Shown here: positions 1-11,102 of the stretch, piece by piece | Position numbering within the stretch: the stretch's first letter is position 1 | Layout: each line of letters begins with the position of its first letter | Assembly (NCBI GenBank): GCA_025024175.1 | Contig: QCXZ01000003.1 | Coordinates: 37,844,257 to 37,908,256 of the forward strand | Source: Rhyzopertha dominica | Taxonomy: Eukaryota; Arthropoda; Insecta; Coleoptera; Bostrichidae | Direction of reading: 5' to 3' | DNA length: 64,000 bases | Made by a program: the position numbers and the translations under genes | Notes under the pieces: generated by a model | Told to the model about the DNA's origin: nothing | Seen by the model: the letters and a program-made list of their open reading frames with translations, nothing else | Database searches by the model: none

Positions 1-2024
1 AGGCCAACCGTTTTAATTAATTTTATGTACTTGTATTTTCCAGTTTCGTTGTTTATTCTAATGAAACACTAGTTCTAATTAGCACACCAATCGGCTCATC
101 AGACTCTATAGACTGGTTCTTGTATTTCGCTGTGGTAATTCCCGTTTCACGCTCATACTTCGCCATAGTCACTAGAGCATACACAATACAAGGGATAACT
201 CAGTCGGGGTTTACATGTTGCTATTATATTTGAACCTTTGCCTACGTAAACAGTCGGGTTATTTAACGAGAAGGCAAAAAGTTAATGGTATGCACTCGTC
301 TGGAAGCTTCTAGTTACCAATACAATCATGGCATTTTTGTTCTGTTTGAATCTATAGTCTTTCGCGTCGGTGTTTATTTCGTATTCTTGTGCTTAACATG
401 TTTGTGTTTTACATATTACGTACGAACTGAGTGATAAACACATTTATTGTAACTATTTATTGCAGAACCATGTACCTATTTTGTAGTTTAACTTGTACCT
501 ACTTACAATTTACACTTTACTTTAAGTTTATTCAGGTAGTCTTGGGTCACGAAAGTTTTAGCTTAGTGAGCATTCTAATTATTTTTTTAAGTATGATATT
601 TCGCAAGTACGCCGATATGGCAAAAGCGTCGAGATCACCAGCAAAAAACACACACAAAACCTAAAAAGAATCTTGCCATTCGGGCGCAAAATTGCTTACA
701 AAGTAACCAGAATTATATACAGAGTTGAAAAAAATTCAAAGCTATTTTTGCACAAACAGTTTATCGATTTAGATATGCATACGTTGGTTAGCGTGTGTGT
801 ACAGTGTACAATACATGTACTTAAATACAGAAGGTGTATTGCTTTAATAGATTTTTATTGTCATGTTGCTATTTTTTTAATTTATCTTATGATTTTTTAA
901 TGCAGCATGGCAAGAAATTTTGCAAAAAAGCTAGTTAAGTTAGATGTCATATAAATATAGCAGATCTGCTACTAACAAATACAAGGATAAACAAATTAAC
1001 AACTTGAGACATTTTTAGTTGTTTTATCGTCTTTGAAAATATCAATTATTTGGAATTCAATATCAGCATATGCAACACGAGGCTAAGTTTTTAGCATTCT
1101 GTACTTAGTTCTCACCAAATAATTTCCATTTAGTAATCTGATTTAAATCTTGTCTAACACACGTGAACATAATGTTTTTGATATGCACTATTTAAGAAAT
1201 TGGCATTATTCTAGGAAAGAAATAGATTTAAGAAATTATAAAGTAAGAGATAATATCTCTATATTTACAACCATTGTAACAAAATATTGGGGTCTTTATG
1301 TTGAAGTGATTTCCAATCGATTTTCTTTATTTATCATTTTATGTTTAGACTAGGATTCATACAAATTATAGCGTTATATGATACTGATGATTTTTAACTG
1401 TAGCTTGATGGTTTGCATTCACGTTAACAACAGACAAATTTAATTTGATATATAATAAATAAATATATGAATCAATTTTTATATAAAGTATTTCAAAATG
1501 TAACCCTGAAATGCAGATTCTCATTAGTCGCTCACGATTATGTTCCACCATCAGACATAAGATTCATTAAGTGATTTGCACATTGATTTTGTTGCATCTG
1601 ACTAACCATTTAAAAAGTAAATACTTCATACCCGATTAACGAGTTGCCCCTCTTCGTGTAACTATCGATTACGTGGATGACCATGCGCTGGCCTTACATT
1701 ATCAAATGCTGGTGGTTGATGCTGAACTGACCTTTGTGGATTAGTGTATCTGCGATCCCTTCATAAGTTGTCCACTCAACAAAGCACTTCCAAACTTATA
1801 ATAAGTGAAATATGTGTGGTAGTCGGTTAAAGTAAACCGTTATACTTTACTAGAATCAGTATACCTGTCGGCTTTTTTTTCCAACGATTGTCACGGTTAA
1901 TAAGTTTGACAAATATCTGTGTTGTGCTTATCTACAACACAAATATACATGAGATGAGGCCTCATAATAAAGAACTTAAATTTGTAATTTCTTTAAAAAT
2001 AGTTACGTGCTTTTTAAGTAAAGG
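1..2024. other. No gene recognised (AT-rich non-coding)
   Basis: Six-frame reading gives only short open frames that do not resemble any protein family I know. No RNA gene, TIR or tandem array was seen. It could be intergenic or belong to a far-upstream intron of Met. Confidence 0.5.
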
Positions 2025-3030
2025 AAATAATTTTGGATTATTCGAGTCCTTATTATCAAAGGAATTCAACAATTATGTCATTTGGCATAATAAAATGGGC
2101 ACAATTAGAAAAATGGAATTAAATTTAAAAGAATTACAAAGAGGAGTAGCCAAGCGAATCTTCAAAATGTGATGTCAGTGTACTATTTGACACACCTAAT
2201 CAATCCATATGAATATCTTGAATTGGCAAAAACTTTGACCAGTATCGATAGACAAAAAGATTCCAGTAAAACTTGAAGAGTTCAGAATCTGCAGATGCTG
2301 GATATAGATGATAACTTTTTTCTGTTGGTACAAATTGCGCTTTAGATATTGTTTGGAGTGTTCAACAAGTGCTTAGTCCAATCTGAAGTAATGCTAAAGT
2401 TAGCAAAAGTCTGCTTGGTAAAAATACCACATTGCAATCAAAAGACGACTTCGTAAAAATGTGACATCGGCAGTGACAATGCTTAATTTACACCTATCGT
2501 CTTTAGCTAACTTTAGCATTACTTCAGACTGGACTAAGTAAGCACATGGCGAACATCAACATTAAAAAAATTGCAAAATTGCGAGTGGGATCAATAGACA
2601 GAAAGTTCATCATCTGTAGATTCTGAAATCTTTCAGTTTCACTGGAATCTACATGTGATAATTTTTTGTCTGTTGACATTAGACGACGTTTTTGTTGTTT
2701 TTTAAACTCTCTTGGTTAATTCAAGATATTCGACATGTGCTTACTGTAGTCGGAAGAAACATAAAAGTACTGGCAGGTTTAACCAACATTACTCCTTCGA
2801 AAAAAAATTTTATGTGTCGTATGGATCGACTAGGTGTATCAAATTGTAAATTGACTGATCACATTTTGAATTATTTGCTTGCTAGCCTGTGTTAAATAAC
2901 CATTTTTGCAGTTACGCCCTTTTTTGATTGATTTTTTTAATGCAAAATAACGTAATGCTTCAATTCCATAGACAATAAGGGATGAAACACCACAAAAAAT
3001 GCATAATATGGGTTCTATTTCATGACGTTA
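2025..3030. mobile_element. Palindromic (foldback) non-autonomous DNA element, family A
   Basis: The two halves are inverted copies of each other. For example TCTGAAGTAATGCTAAAG at about 2,381 recurs in reverse complement at about 2,509-2,526, and the motif TCATTTGGCATAA at about 2,080 is mirrored near 2,940. The centre of the dyad is near 2,460. A related element at 21,655-23,135 has the same terminal sequences, and between its arms it retains remnants of a Tc1/mariner-type transposase, so this copy looks like an internally deleted derivative. Ends are approximate and no target duplication was resolved. No coding capacity of its own. Confidence 0.6.
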
Positions 3031-4681
3031 TTATATGCGTCGTAGTAACAGCCTGCTCTGTTTCAATCGTCTCAAAATACTTTATCGACATTCAGTTTAT
3101 ATCTAAAACTACAAGTGAACAATTTCAAAAGTAATATCGAAATTNAGGAATAGTGCATAAAATACTACAAACAGATTGCAAACATTTCTGTGACGTTTTC
3201 TTTTATATTTACCTTATATTATGTAGATACACATACTGCACGTCAAAATGTTAATTTGCATATTACATTTTATTAAGACATTACGTCACTTTCGTGTACT
3301 TTTCACGTTTACGACAACCACTGCTATAATGCTTTTCTTTACAAACTATTGTAAAACAATTTAAGTTAAGACGTAATACTAAAACGAAAGTAATTTGTTA
3401 TACTGATAGGGGGTACCGATGTAGTGTTGCATATTATAAAAACCTGTCAAATGCGCACTTACGTGGGTCCGACGCCATAATACTGTCTCATATAAATTAT
3501 TAATTTTGGAAAGTTGCCACCTCTGTCTTTTTGTAGGAAGTTGCGAGTTAACAGTATATTAAGTTTATTTATTTTTTAAGTACGATGCAATAAAATATAT
3601 ATCACACTTTCGATATGTTTGTCAAGTTTTAACACCATTACCGGAGATAAGTTTTGTCTGGCGCCTTTTATTTAAAAAATACATTGATATAACAACGCAC
3701 ATGAAGTCATTATTACTATGGGTATTTTTAGATGTAGGCATCTTAACAATTTTTAATAAATCCTTCAAGTTAATTAGATTTAAAAAAGTAGGCCATCTTA
3801 ATTTCTTTTTAGTTTCTTAAGGCCACAATGGTTTCCGAGAATACATGAATTGTATTTATATACTTGTGTATGCAGCTATATCAATCGATATAAAAATAGA
3901 GGTTCTCCCATTTATTGTGGATAACGCTAGTATGAACTTCAACAGATGATAATCTAATCTGCACAATCCGGACTAAGAACACCCTACTTTGAGGTATGTA
4001 GTTACTTACTCCAAAAATAAAACCTACGCGATACCAATTGTCTACGCTACATCGCATGGTCCGCGAAACGCTTCTAGAATTAAACAAAAAGAAGCGATGT
4101 TAGAATAAGAATAGGACCATATACCATATCATCGCAATTTACATTAATTAATTAATTGCATTCTGCACCATCACTGCTATAGGAATTAGTTTTTGCTATT
4201 GTCCCACATATTTTGCTCGCTGCCTTCGTGAAATAGTTGCTCTGCACTTGAAATTCGTAGCTAGTGTACATCAGCCAAGATTGTGTATGTCTAGGTCCAA
4301 ATTCTCATGAGCCATATACGTAACTTTTTATCTCTCATGGCAACTGATAACTATTTCCGCGTGTTATTAATATGAATATGGGCCAACTTTTTAAGGAAAC
4401 AATGACGGCTTCCCACTCAGCTTCCACTTGGTTCATTAATTGCAGACGTGGGTAGACCAGTATTTAGGTGTCCTTGTGTACATTTTTGCATACGCGGCGA
4501 TAACAAGTGCATAATTAACAATACGATGAACCAACAGAAAGATTAAGTATTTAAAGTTTTTTAAGGTTTAGGTGATATTGTGCGAAAGTACTATATCGGA
4601 TATACTCGCACTCTGAAAAATGACTTTGTTGTCTCTAATCGGGTCTTAGTTACTACAACAAAAAATCTCATTGCATTTGGA
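3031..4681. other. No gene recognised
   Basis: Low-complexity AT-rich sequence with one N at about 3,145. Only short frames without family resemblance were seen. Confidence 0.45.
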
Positions 4682-4724
4682 CACAACTAAAATATTTGTT
4701 AGCGTAACAATTTGTTTTAGTTGT
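4682..4724. repeat. Imperfect hairpin
   Basis: CACAACTAAAATATTTGTTA is followed after 3 nt by its near-perfect reverse complement. The outer 10 bp (ACAACTAAAA/TTTTAGTTGT) are exact. It may be the remnant of a small palindromic element. Confidence 0.5.
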
Positions 4725-4951
4725 GGACGGTCTCAATATCCCCAACAAAATACCTGTCACGGTTACAAATACTAATCATTTCGGGTAACTTCTGCATTTT
4801 CTTATTGCTTGTATAGATGACTAGTTACCAGGAGTGATAAACTAGTCGTGGTTGCAAATGATGCTCTTACGACAACTAGTTTTTGTTGTTTGTGGCAAAG
4901 TAGGCAAAATGTTGTAGTAAGTAGCAATATTTTTGTACTAACTAGCGTTTG

Positions 4952-4990
<39 letters not shown>

Positions 4991-5036
4991 GTAATAATAA
5001 TAGTGATAACAATAATACTAATAAAATAAAATAACT
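4952..5036 (+). repeat. (TAA)n microsatellite
   Basis: An uninterrupted run of ATA/TAA triplets covers 4,952-4,988 and is followed by a degenerate continuation (AGT, GTGATAAC interruptions). It directly abuts the inverted-repeat element at 5,041. Confidence 0.9.
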
Positions 5037-5040
5037 TATA

Positions 5041-5353
5041 ACTGCCTTTATCTCTTATTTTCATTTATAAGGTCTAGAGCTAGGGTTTCATATCTGACCA
5101 TTTTGTACACTTATGTCTATATACATTATGTAACAAACAATAAAAATGGCATATACTTTATTATTATTATTGTTATTGTTAACCTTGCGTACCTTTTAAT
5201 GGGAGTACACAATAATAGCAATAACAATAATAAAGTGTGTGCTATTTTTATTGTTTGTTGACATATATAGACATAAGTATACAAAACGGTCCGTTACGAA
5301 ACCCTAGCACCAGACCTATATACATATAAGAATAAACGATAAAAACAGTAATA
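5041..5353. mobile_element. Inverted-repeat MITE, about 0.31 kb
   Basis: The left arm (about 5,041-5,185) and right arm (about 5,205-5,353) are reverse complements. Shared landmarks in order are CTTTATC, AGGTCT, GCTAGGGTTTC, CTTATGTCTATATA, AACAAACAATAAAAAT and an (ATT)n tract, separated by a loop of about 20-40 nt. Divergence between arms is about 15-20% by eye. No ORF. Terminal motifs do not let me assign a superfamily. Confidence 0.75.
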
Positions 5354-6797
5354 ACAGAAGTTTTCTTCTGAAACCAAAAGGCCTGCTACGCAAACAAAAA
5401 ATCAGAATTATCTCGAACAAGAACGATGTGACAATAATAAAATCATGCTTTTTAAGGAACCTGATTTATTATAAAACTTTTACATTGAAACATAGAATAA
5501 GATTTTTTTTATCTACTTATTAGTATATATGGGAATACACTTCTTATCATATATGTATAAAACAAAAATTTAACTTTTCTTAATCTAAAAAAACATACAA
5601 GTGCTCCAAATATTTAACAGTATAAAGATGTTCAATAATAAAACAAAACTTGTGTTCAAAATGTAACAAAACTTAAGTGTACTTATTTATTCAAATAGCT
5701 TGCGATACTACCTTACTTTACTGTTGAAATTTCTAACATAACATACTGAATAAGCGAAATATTCCAAATACTTAAAATCTAATAAAAATACTTGAAAACT
5801 TTAGTGACTGTGTAAAATATACAAAATATAATAAATAAATAATTCACACTTACTTAACTGTCTGATATATTAGCTAAATAATCTAATAATCTAAATAATG
5901 AGTTGGTTGCAAACCTGTCGTCTGCAACCCTTCAAGCCCCTAAAATAAAACAAAAATATTAAGATTTCGGACAAGGAGAGTATAATCTTTAATTTATTAT
6001 TTTTTTAAAGTAAAAATTATGCAAATAGTGCCCATGTCTATTACGTATGTACACTATGAGAACAATTGAAAAAGAAATAGTAATAGTTTTTAAACATCCC
6101 ATATTAATATCAACAAACACATCAACTCATATATATATTCATATAAACGCAATATTAAATAACTTTTACTTACTGATTATTATTATTCAAACTATTAAGT
6201 AACCAACTTAATCAAAACAAAAAAAAACTTTAAAAAAATGCTTAATAATAGTTAAGAATTTTTAAACACCCTCTATCATCTTTAGTCAGTCATGCAAAAA
6301 CTTAAGTAATAAGTAATCTCAGCAAATTTTAGTGCACTTCCAATATAAGAAATGACATATCAACTAAATAAACCTTAAGATATTTTAATCGATTGTTTGA
6401 GCGTATTTAGTAAAATATATTATGTAATGTACACACCTAATTTTTCATTTGAAATGTATTCGCCCCAGTGGACTACAAAATTCCATAGGAAAGAGAAAGT
6501 TAATGGTAATATATGCTTTTTCATGTTGTGCACAGCCTAGACATGATTTAGACCAACATCAATGTTCGTTTAGGCAAGCTGTTACTATTCTAATTCTTTA
6601 TTCTTTTGGAACATTTTAGATATTTAAAATTTTTTAACATCTGAAGCTGAAGTGTCGATATTGTTGCAAATAACTGTTGTACCTATTATCATTTGCTCTT
6701 TCTTTCATATGTAACTTTTTACATAACCTGTAGGTATTTGCAAAAGTAAGATATTATCATTATATGAATGAAATATATTCGAATTATTTCAATAAGA
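5354..6797. other. No gene recognised
   Basis: Very AT-rich, with many A/T runs. No ORF of interest, no TIR pair and no tRNA-like box pair was seen up to the left target-site flank of the foldback element. Confidence 0.5.
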
Positions 6798-6835
6798 GTA
6801 AACTGGGGTGTGTCAAGTTGGCCCCGCCCGATCAA

Positions 6836-9052
6836 ATTTTTACAATTACAATATGGGGATGAATTGTGCTAGTTTTGTGCTGAATTGTGCTGCTATTAAA
6901 AAGTTTTGTGCAGCAACCCTTATACGCTTAATTAAATAATCATTTGGCGGGGCCAGCTTGACGGTCAGCCCCGCTTTTTTTGGGAATATTCAAAATCTAA
7001 TTACGGCAATGAATTGTGCTCGTTTTGTGCTGAAATGTGCCGGTGTCAGGGAGTTTTGTGCAGCAACCCTTATATTTAATTTTTTAAAAACACCGGCGGG
7101 CGGGGCCAACTTGACGGTCAGCCCCGCTTTTTGTGGGAATATTCAAAATATAATTACGGCAATGAATTGTGCTCGTTTTGTGCTGAAATGTGCCGGTGTC
7201 AGGGAGTTTTGTGCAGCAACCCTTATATTTAATTTTTTTAAAACACCGGCGGGCGGGGCCGACTTGACGGTCAGCCCCGCTTTTTTTGGGAATATTCAAA
7301 ATCTAATTACGGCAATGAATTGTGCTCGTTTTGTGCTGAAATGTGCCGGTGTCAGGGAGTTTTGTGCAGCAACCCTTATATTTAATTTTTTAAAAACACC
7401 GGCGGGCGGGGCCAACTTGACGGTCAGCCCCGCTTTTTTTGGGAATATTCAAAATCTAATTACGGCAATGAATTGTGCTCGTTTTGTGCTGAAATGTGCC
7501 GGTGTCAGGGAGTTTTGTGCAGCAACCCTTATATTTAATTTTCTAAAAACACCGGCTGGCGGGGCCAACTTGAGGGTCAGCCCCGCTTTTTTTGGGAATA
7601 TTCAAAATCTAATTACGGCAATGAATTATGCTCGTTTTGTGCTGAAATGTGCCGGTGTCAGGGAGTTTTGTGCAGCAACCCTTATATTTAATTTTCTAAA
7701 AACACCGGCTGGCGGGGCCAACTTGACGGTCAGCCCCGCTTTTTTTGGGAATATTCAAAATCTAATTACGGCAATTAATTGTGCTCGTTTTGTGCTGAAA
7801 TGTGCCGGTTTCAGGGAGTTTTGTGCAGCAACCCTTATATTTAATTTTTTTAAAACACTGGCGGGCGGGGCCAACTTGACGGTCAGCCCCGCTTTTTTTG
7901 GGAATATTCAAAATCTAATTACGGCAATGAATTGTGCTCGTTTTGTGCTGAAATGTGCCGGTGTCAGGGAGTTTTGTGCAGCAACCCTTATATTTAATTT
8001 TTTAAAACACCGGCGGGCGGGGCCAACTTGACGGTCAGACCCGCTTTTTTTGGGAATATTCAAAATCTAATTACGGCAATGAATTGTGCTCGTTTTGTGC
8101 TGAAATGTGCCGGTGTCAGGGAGTTTTGTGCAGCAACCCTTATATTTAATTTTTTAAAAACACCGGCGGGCGGGGCCAACTTGACGGTCAGCCCCGCTTT
8201 TTTTGGGAATATTCAAAATCTAATTACGGCAATGAATTGTGCTCGTTTTGTGCTGAAATGTGCCGGTGTCAGGGAGTTTTGTGCAGCAACCCTTATATTT
8301 AATTTTTTAAAAACACCGGCGGGCGGAGCCAACTTGACGGTCAGCCCCGCTTTTTTTGGGAATATTCAAAATCTAATTACGGCAATGAATTGTGCTCGTT
8401 TTGTGCTGAAATGTGCCGGTGTCAGGGAGTTTTGTGCAGCAACCCTTATATTTAATTTTTTAAAAACACCGGCGGGCGGGGCCAACTTGACGGTCAGCCC
8501 CGCTTTTTTTGGGAATATTCAAAATCTAATTACGGCAATGAATTGTGCTCGTTTTGTGCTGAAATGTGCCGGTGTCAGGGAGTTTTTGTGCAGCAACCCT
8601 TATATTTAATTTTTTAAAAACACCGGCGGGCGGGGCCAACTTGACGGTCAGCCCCGCTTTTTTTGGGAATATTCAAAATCTAATTACGGCAATGAATTGT
8701 GCTCGTTTTGTGCTGAAATGTGCCGGTGTCAGGGAGTTTTGTGCAGCAACCCTTATATTTAATTTTTTAAAAACACCGGCGGGCGGGGCCAACTTGACGG
8801 TCAGCCCCGCTTTTTTTGGGAATATTCAAAATCTAATTACGGCAATGAATTGTGCTAGTTTTGTGCTGAAATGTGCCGGTGTCAGGGAGTTTTGTGCAGC
8901 AACCCTTATATTTAATTTTTTAAAAACACCGGCGGGCGGGGCCAGCTTGACGGTCAGCCCCGTTTTTTTTTTTGTAATATTCAAAATCTAATTACGGCAA
9001 TGAATTGTGCTCTTTTTGTGCTGAAATGTGCCGGTGTCAGGAGGTTTTGTAT
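6836..9052 (+). repeat. Left arm: tandem array of 153-bp monomer
   Basis: The landmark TTGACGGTCAGCCCC (or variant) starts at 6,958, 7,111, 7,264, 7,417, 7,570, 7,723, 7,876, 8,028, 8,181, 8,334, 8,487, 8,641, 8,794 and 8,947. The period is therefore 153 bp except for one 1-nt deletion and one 1-nt insertion. A variant unit precedes the first and the last is truncated near 9,052. Units are almost identical. Each carries a small dyad, GCGGGGC...GCCCCGC. The monomer is stop-free in one + frame, which creates long ORFs (357, 193 and 141 codons). These are probably a by-product, because differences between units are mostly amino-acid replacing. Confidence 0.95.
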
Positions 9053-9439
9053 TTAATATGTAAAAATGTTTATAACCTGCAACAAGAGATAATAGCGCAC
9101 ATCAACTCCCACGAGGAATCAACACCATGTGTAAATTGTTCAAGCCCTACTATTCGTGAGAATCGGTTGCACACAAAAATCATCCTTATTGAAATTCTTG
9201 ACACATCATTGAATATACCTGAATTACAGTTAAAAAGTATACCAAGACATGGAGCCGTTGAAAACCAAATTTATGTATTAAGAGGAACTATATCTTACTT
9301 TGGCTCCTATACGAATGAATCATCATTTTCTTCAGTTGGCCATTTCAAAGCTTACTGTTGTCGCTTAAATGGGAAGTGGGAAGAGTACGACGAATTGCAT
9401 ACCAAAAAAATGGATCTGAATGAAGCTACACTCGTATAG
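9053..9439 (+). pseudogene. C19 (USP-like) peptidase domain, C-terminal fragment
   Basis: An open frame ends with TAG at 9,437-9,439 and enters from the last array unit. The non-array part contains a Cys pair (CVNCSS), a hydrophobic strand (KIILIEILDTS), then YVLRGTISYFGSY and a block SVGHFKAYCCRLNGKWEEYD. In the C19 ubiquitin-specific peptidase family the C-terminal half has the same order: a C..C pair, a hydrophobic strand, a Y.L.G.I.Y.G strand and the His box GH(Y/F).AYC...GKW.EYDD. The His of GHF would be the catalytic His. The Cys box at the N-terminus of such a domain is absent, so this is a fragment or a captured exon. It sits in the core between the inverted arrays. Two AATAAA-like signals follow within 250 bp. 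Function is not inferred; homology is by eye only. Confidence 0.5.
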
Positions 9440-9983
9440 TCGCACCTAATTGTATATACTATTTAAATTATTAAGGGCTGTTATAGTTTTTTTGTTAATT
9501 CTTAAATGTATTTTTATACCTAATTTGTCTATCTGTAAATAAGCTTACGTTTCTACTGTAAGTATCTTTTATGTTATTGCAATTAGTATATCCACGTTTA
9601 TTTTCTACTCGTTGTTAAATTTACAAATTTTATTGTCCAGTTTAAAAACTTATAAATACAAAAAAAATTTGCAATAAAATAATATGCCTAAAACCATGCA
9701 TTATTCTCAAACCTTTGTTTGTTAACCGTAAAAGCACTTACAATTTTTTTAAATTCGACTCAGCATATTACCAGCAAAGCAATAACGCTCATCCTAAACT
9801 TATATTATACAAACACACGGTAAGTAGAAATACAGAACTGCATCTATTTTATCTCCCACTACTTCCACCAGCTTTATCCTGTAAAGCTGTAATTTTGTAA
9901 ATAGCAATCTATTAATAATAATTAAACCACATCGATTTGCAATATTTCAGAAAAACGAAACAAGGCTGATCGTCATCTCGAAT
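9440..9983. other. Core of the foldback element, 3' part, no gene recognised
   Basis: AT-rich and non-repetitive, with potential polyadenylation signals near 9,673. A short frame at 9,715-9,900 has no family resemblance. Confidence 0.5.
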
Positions 9984-10850
9984 CCGCCCGCCAATGTTTA
10001 AAAAAACAAATATAAGGGTTGCTGACGTCGGCACAATTTAGTACAAAACAAACACAATTCATTGCCGTAATTAGATTTTATATATTCCAAAAAGAAGCGG
10101 GGCTGACCGTCAAGTTGGCCCCGTATGCCGATGTTTTTAAAAATTAAATGTAAGGGTTGCTGCACAAAACTCCCTGACACCGGCACATTTCAGCACAAAA
10201 CGAGCACAATTCATTGCCGCAATTAGATTTTCAATTTTCCCGAAAAAAGCGGGGCTGACCGTCAAGCTGGCCCCGCCCGCCGATGTTTTAAAAAAATTAA
10301 ATATAAGGGTTGCTGCACAAAACTCCCTGTCACCGGCACTTTTCAGCACAAAACGAGCACAATTCATTGCCGCAATTAGATTTTCAATTTTCCCGAAAAA
10401 AGCGGGGCTGACCGTCAAGCTGGCCCCGCCCGCCGATGTTTTTAAAAAATTAAATATAAGAGTTGCTGCACAAAACTCCCTGTCACCGGCACTTTTCAGC
10501 ACAAAACGAGCACAATTCATTGCCGCAATTAGATTTTGAATATTCCCAAAAAAGGCGGGGCTGACCGTCAAGTTGGCCCCGCGCGCCGATGTTTTAAAAA
10601 AATTAAATATAAGGGTTGCTGCACAAAACTCGCTGACACCGGCACATTTCAGCACAAAACGAGCACAATTCATTGCCGTAATTAGATTTTGAATATTGCA
10701 AAAAAAAGCGGGGCTGACCGTCAAGCTGGCCCCGCCAAATGATTGTTTAATTAAACGTATAAGGGTTGCTACACAAAACTTTTTAATAGCAGCACAATTC
10801 AGCACAAAACTAGCACAATTCATCCCCATATAGCAATTGTAAAAATTTGA
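9984..10850 (-). repeat. Right arm: inverted tandem array of the 153-bp monomer
   Basis: The same monomer runs on the minus strand. The landmark CAAG(T/C)TGGCCCCG occurs at 10,111, 10,263, 10,415, 10,569 and 10,722, giving spacings of 152, 152, 154 and 153 bp. A truncated unit lies at the inner end and the same outermost variant as in the left arm lies at the outer end. These units are more divergent from one another than those in the left arm, with frequent AAGCTGG and GCCGATG variants. The array is also shorter (about 6 against 14). Confidence 0.93.
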
Positions 10851-10964
10851 TCGNGCGGGGCCAACTTGNCATACCCGTAAAACTGACTCCAATAAATAAA
10901 GTAAAATAAATCTCACCAACAATAATTTATGTGCGTGTGCAATACTAAGATCCCATGGTTTCCA

Positions 10965-11102
10965 GAATATCTTATATTTCGCCATGATCGTTATCGGGAA
11001 GCAAAGCAGTCCTGTTGCAGAATATATTCCATGATTCCGTAAACTTGTCATATTCCGCCATGATCGCTATCACGAAACAAAGCAGCCCTGCAGTATATAC
11101 AC
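10965..11102 (+). repeat. Direct duplication, about 88-bp period
   Basis: GCCATGATCG(T/C)TATC..GAA.CAAAGCAG(T/C)CCTG followed by TGCAG.ATATA occurs at about 10,980 and again at about 11,058. It lies just outside the foldback element. It may be a small tandem duplication; no other copy was seen. Confidence 0.6.

Larger units (their letters stand above)
6806..10876. mobile_element. Large foldback transposon-like element with tandem-array arms
   Basis: Both ends carry the same terminal block in opposite orientation: GGGTGTGTCAAGTTGGCCCC at 6,806 on + and GGGTATGNCAAGTTGGCCCC reading in from 10,876 on -. Each is followed by GATCAAATTTTTACAATT and a distinctive outermost monomer variant (ATGGGGATGAATTGTGC, then a stretch with GCTGCTATTAAAAAG). 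Flanks are GTAAACTG (6,798-6,805) and GTAAAACTG (10,877-10,885), a probable 8-9 bp target duplication with one indel. The arms are tandem arrays of a 153-bp unit in opposite orientation, surrounding a non-repetitive core (about 9,053-9,983). This architecture is that of foldback elements (FB of Drosophila, Galileo-like). No transposase is recognisable inside, so it is presumably mobilised in trans. N bases at 10,854 and 10,869 lie in the right terminus. Confidence 0.75.

Noticed and set aside
6958..8031. 357-codon protein of seven identical repeats
   Set aside because: Starts at a non-ATG codon, is created by a stop-free 153-bp monomer, and unit differences are mainly amino-acid replacing.
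6836..9052. CRISPR array
   Set aside because: The whole 153-bp unit repeats with no unique spacers, the host is an insect, and the array is part of an inverted-arm element.
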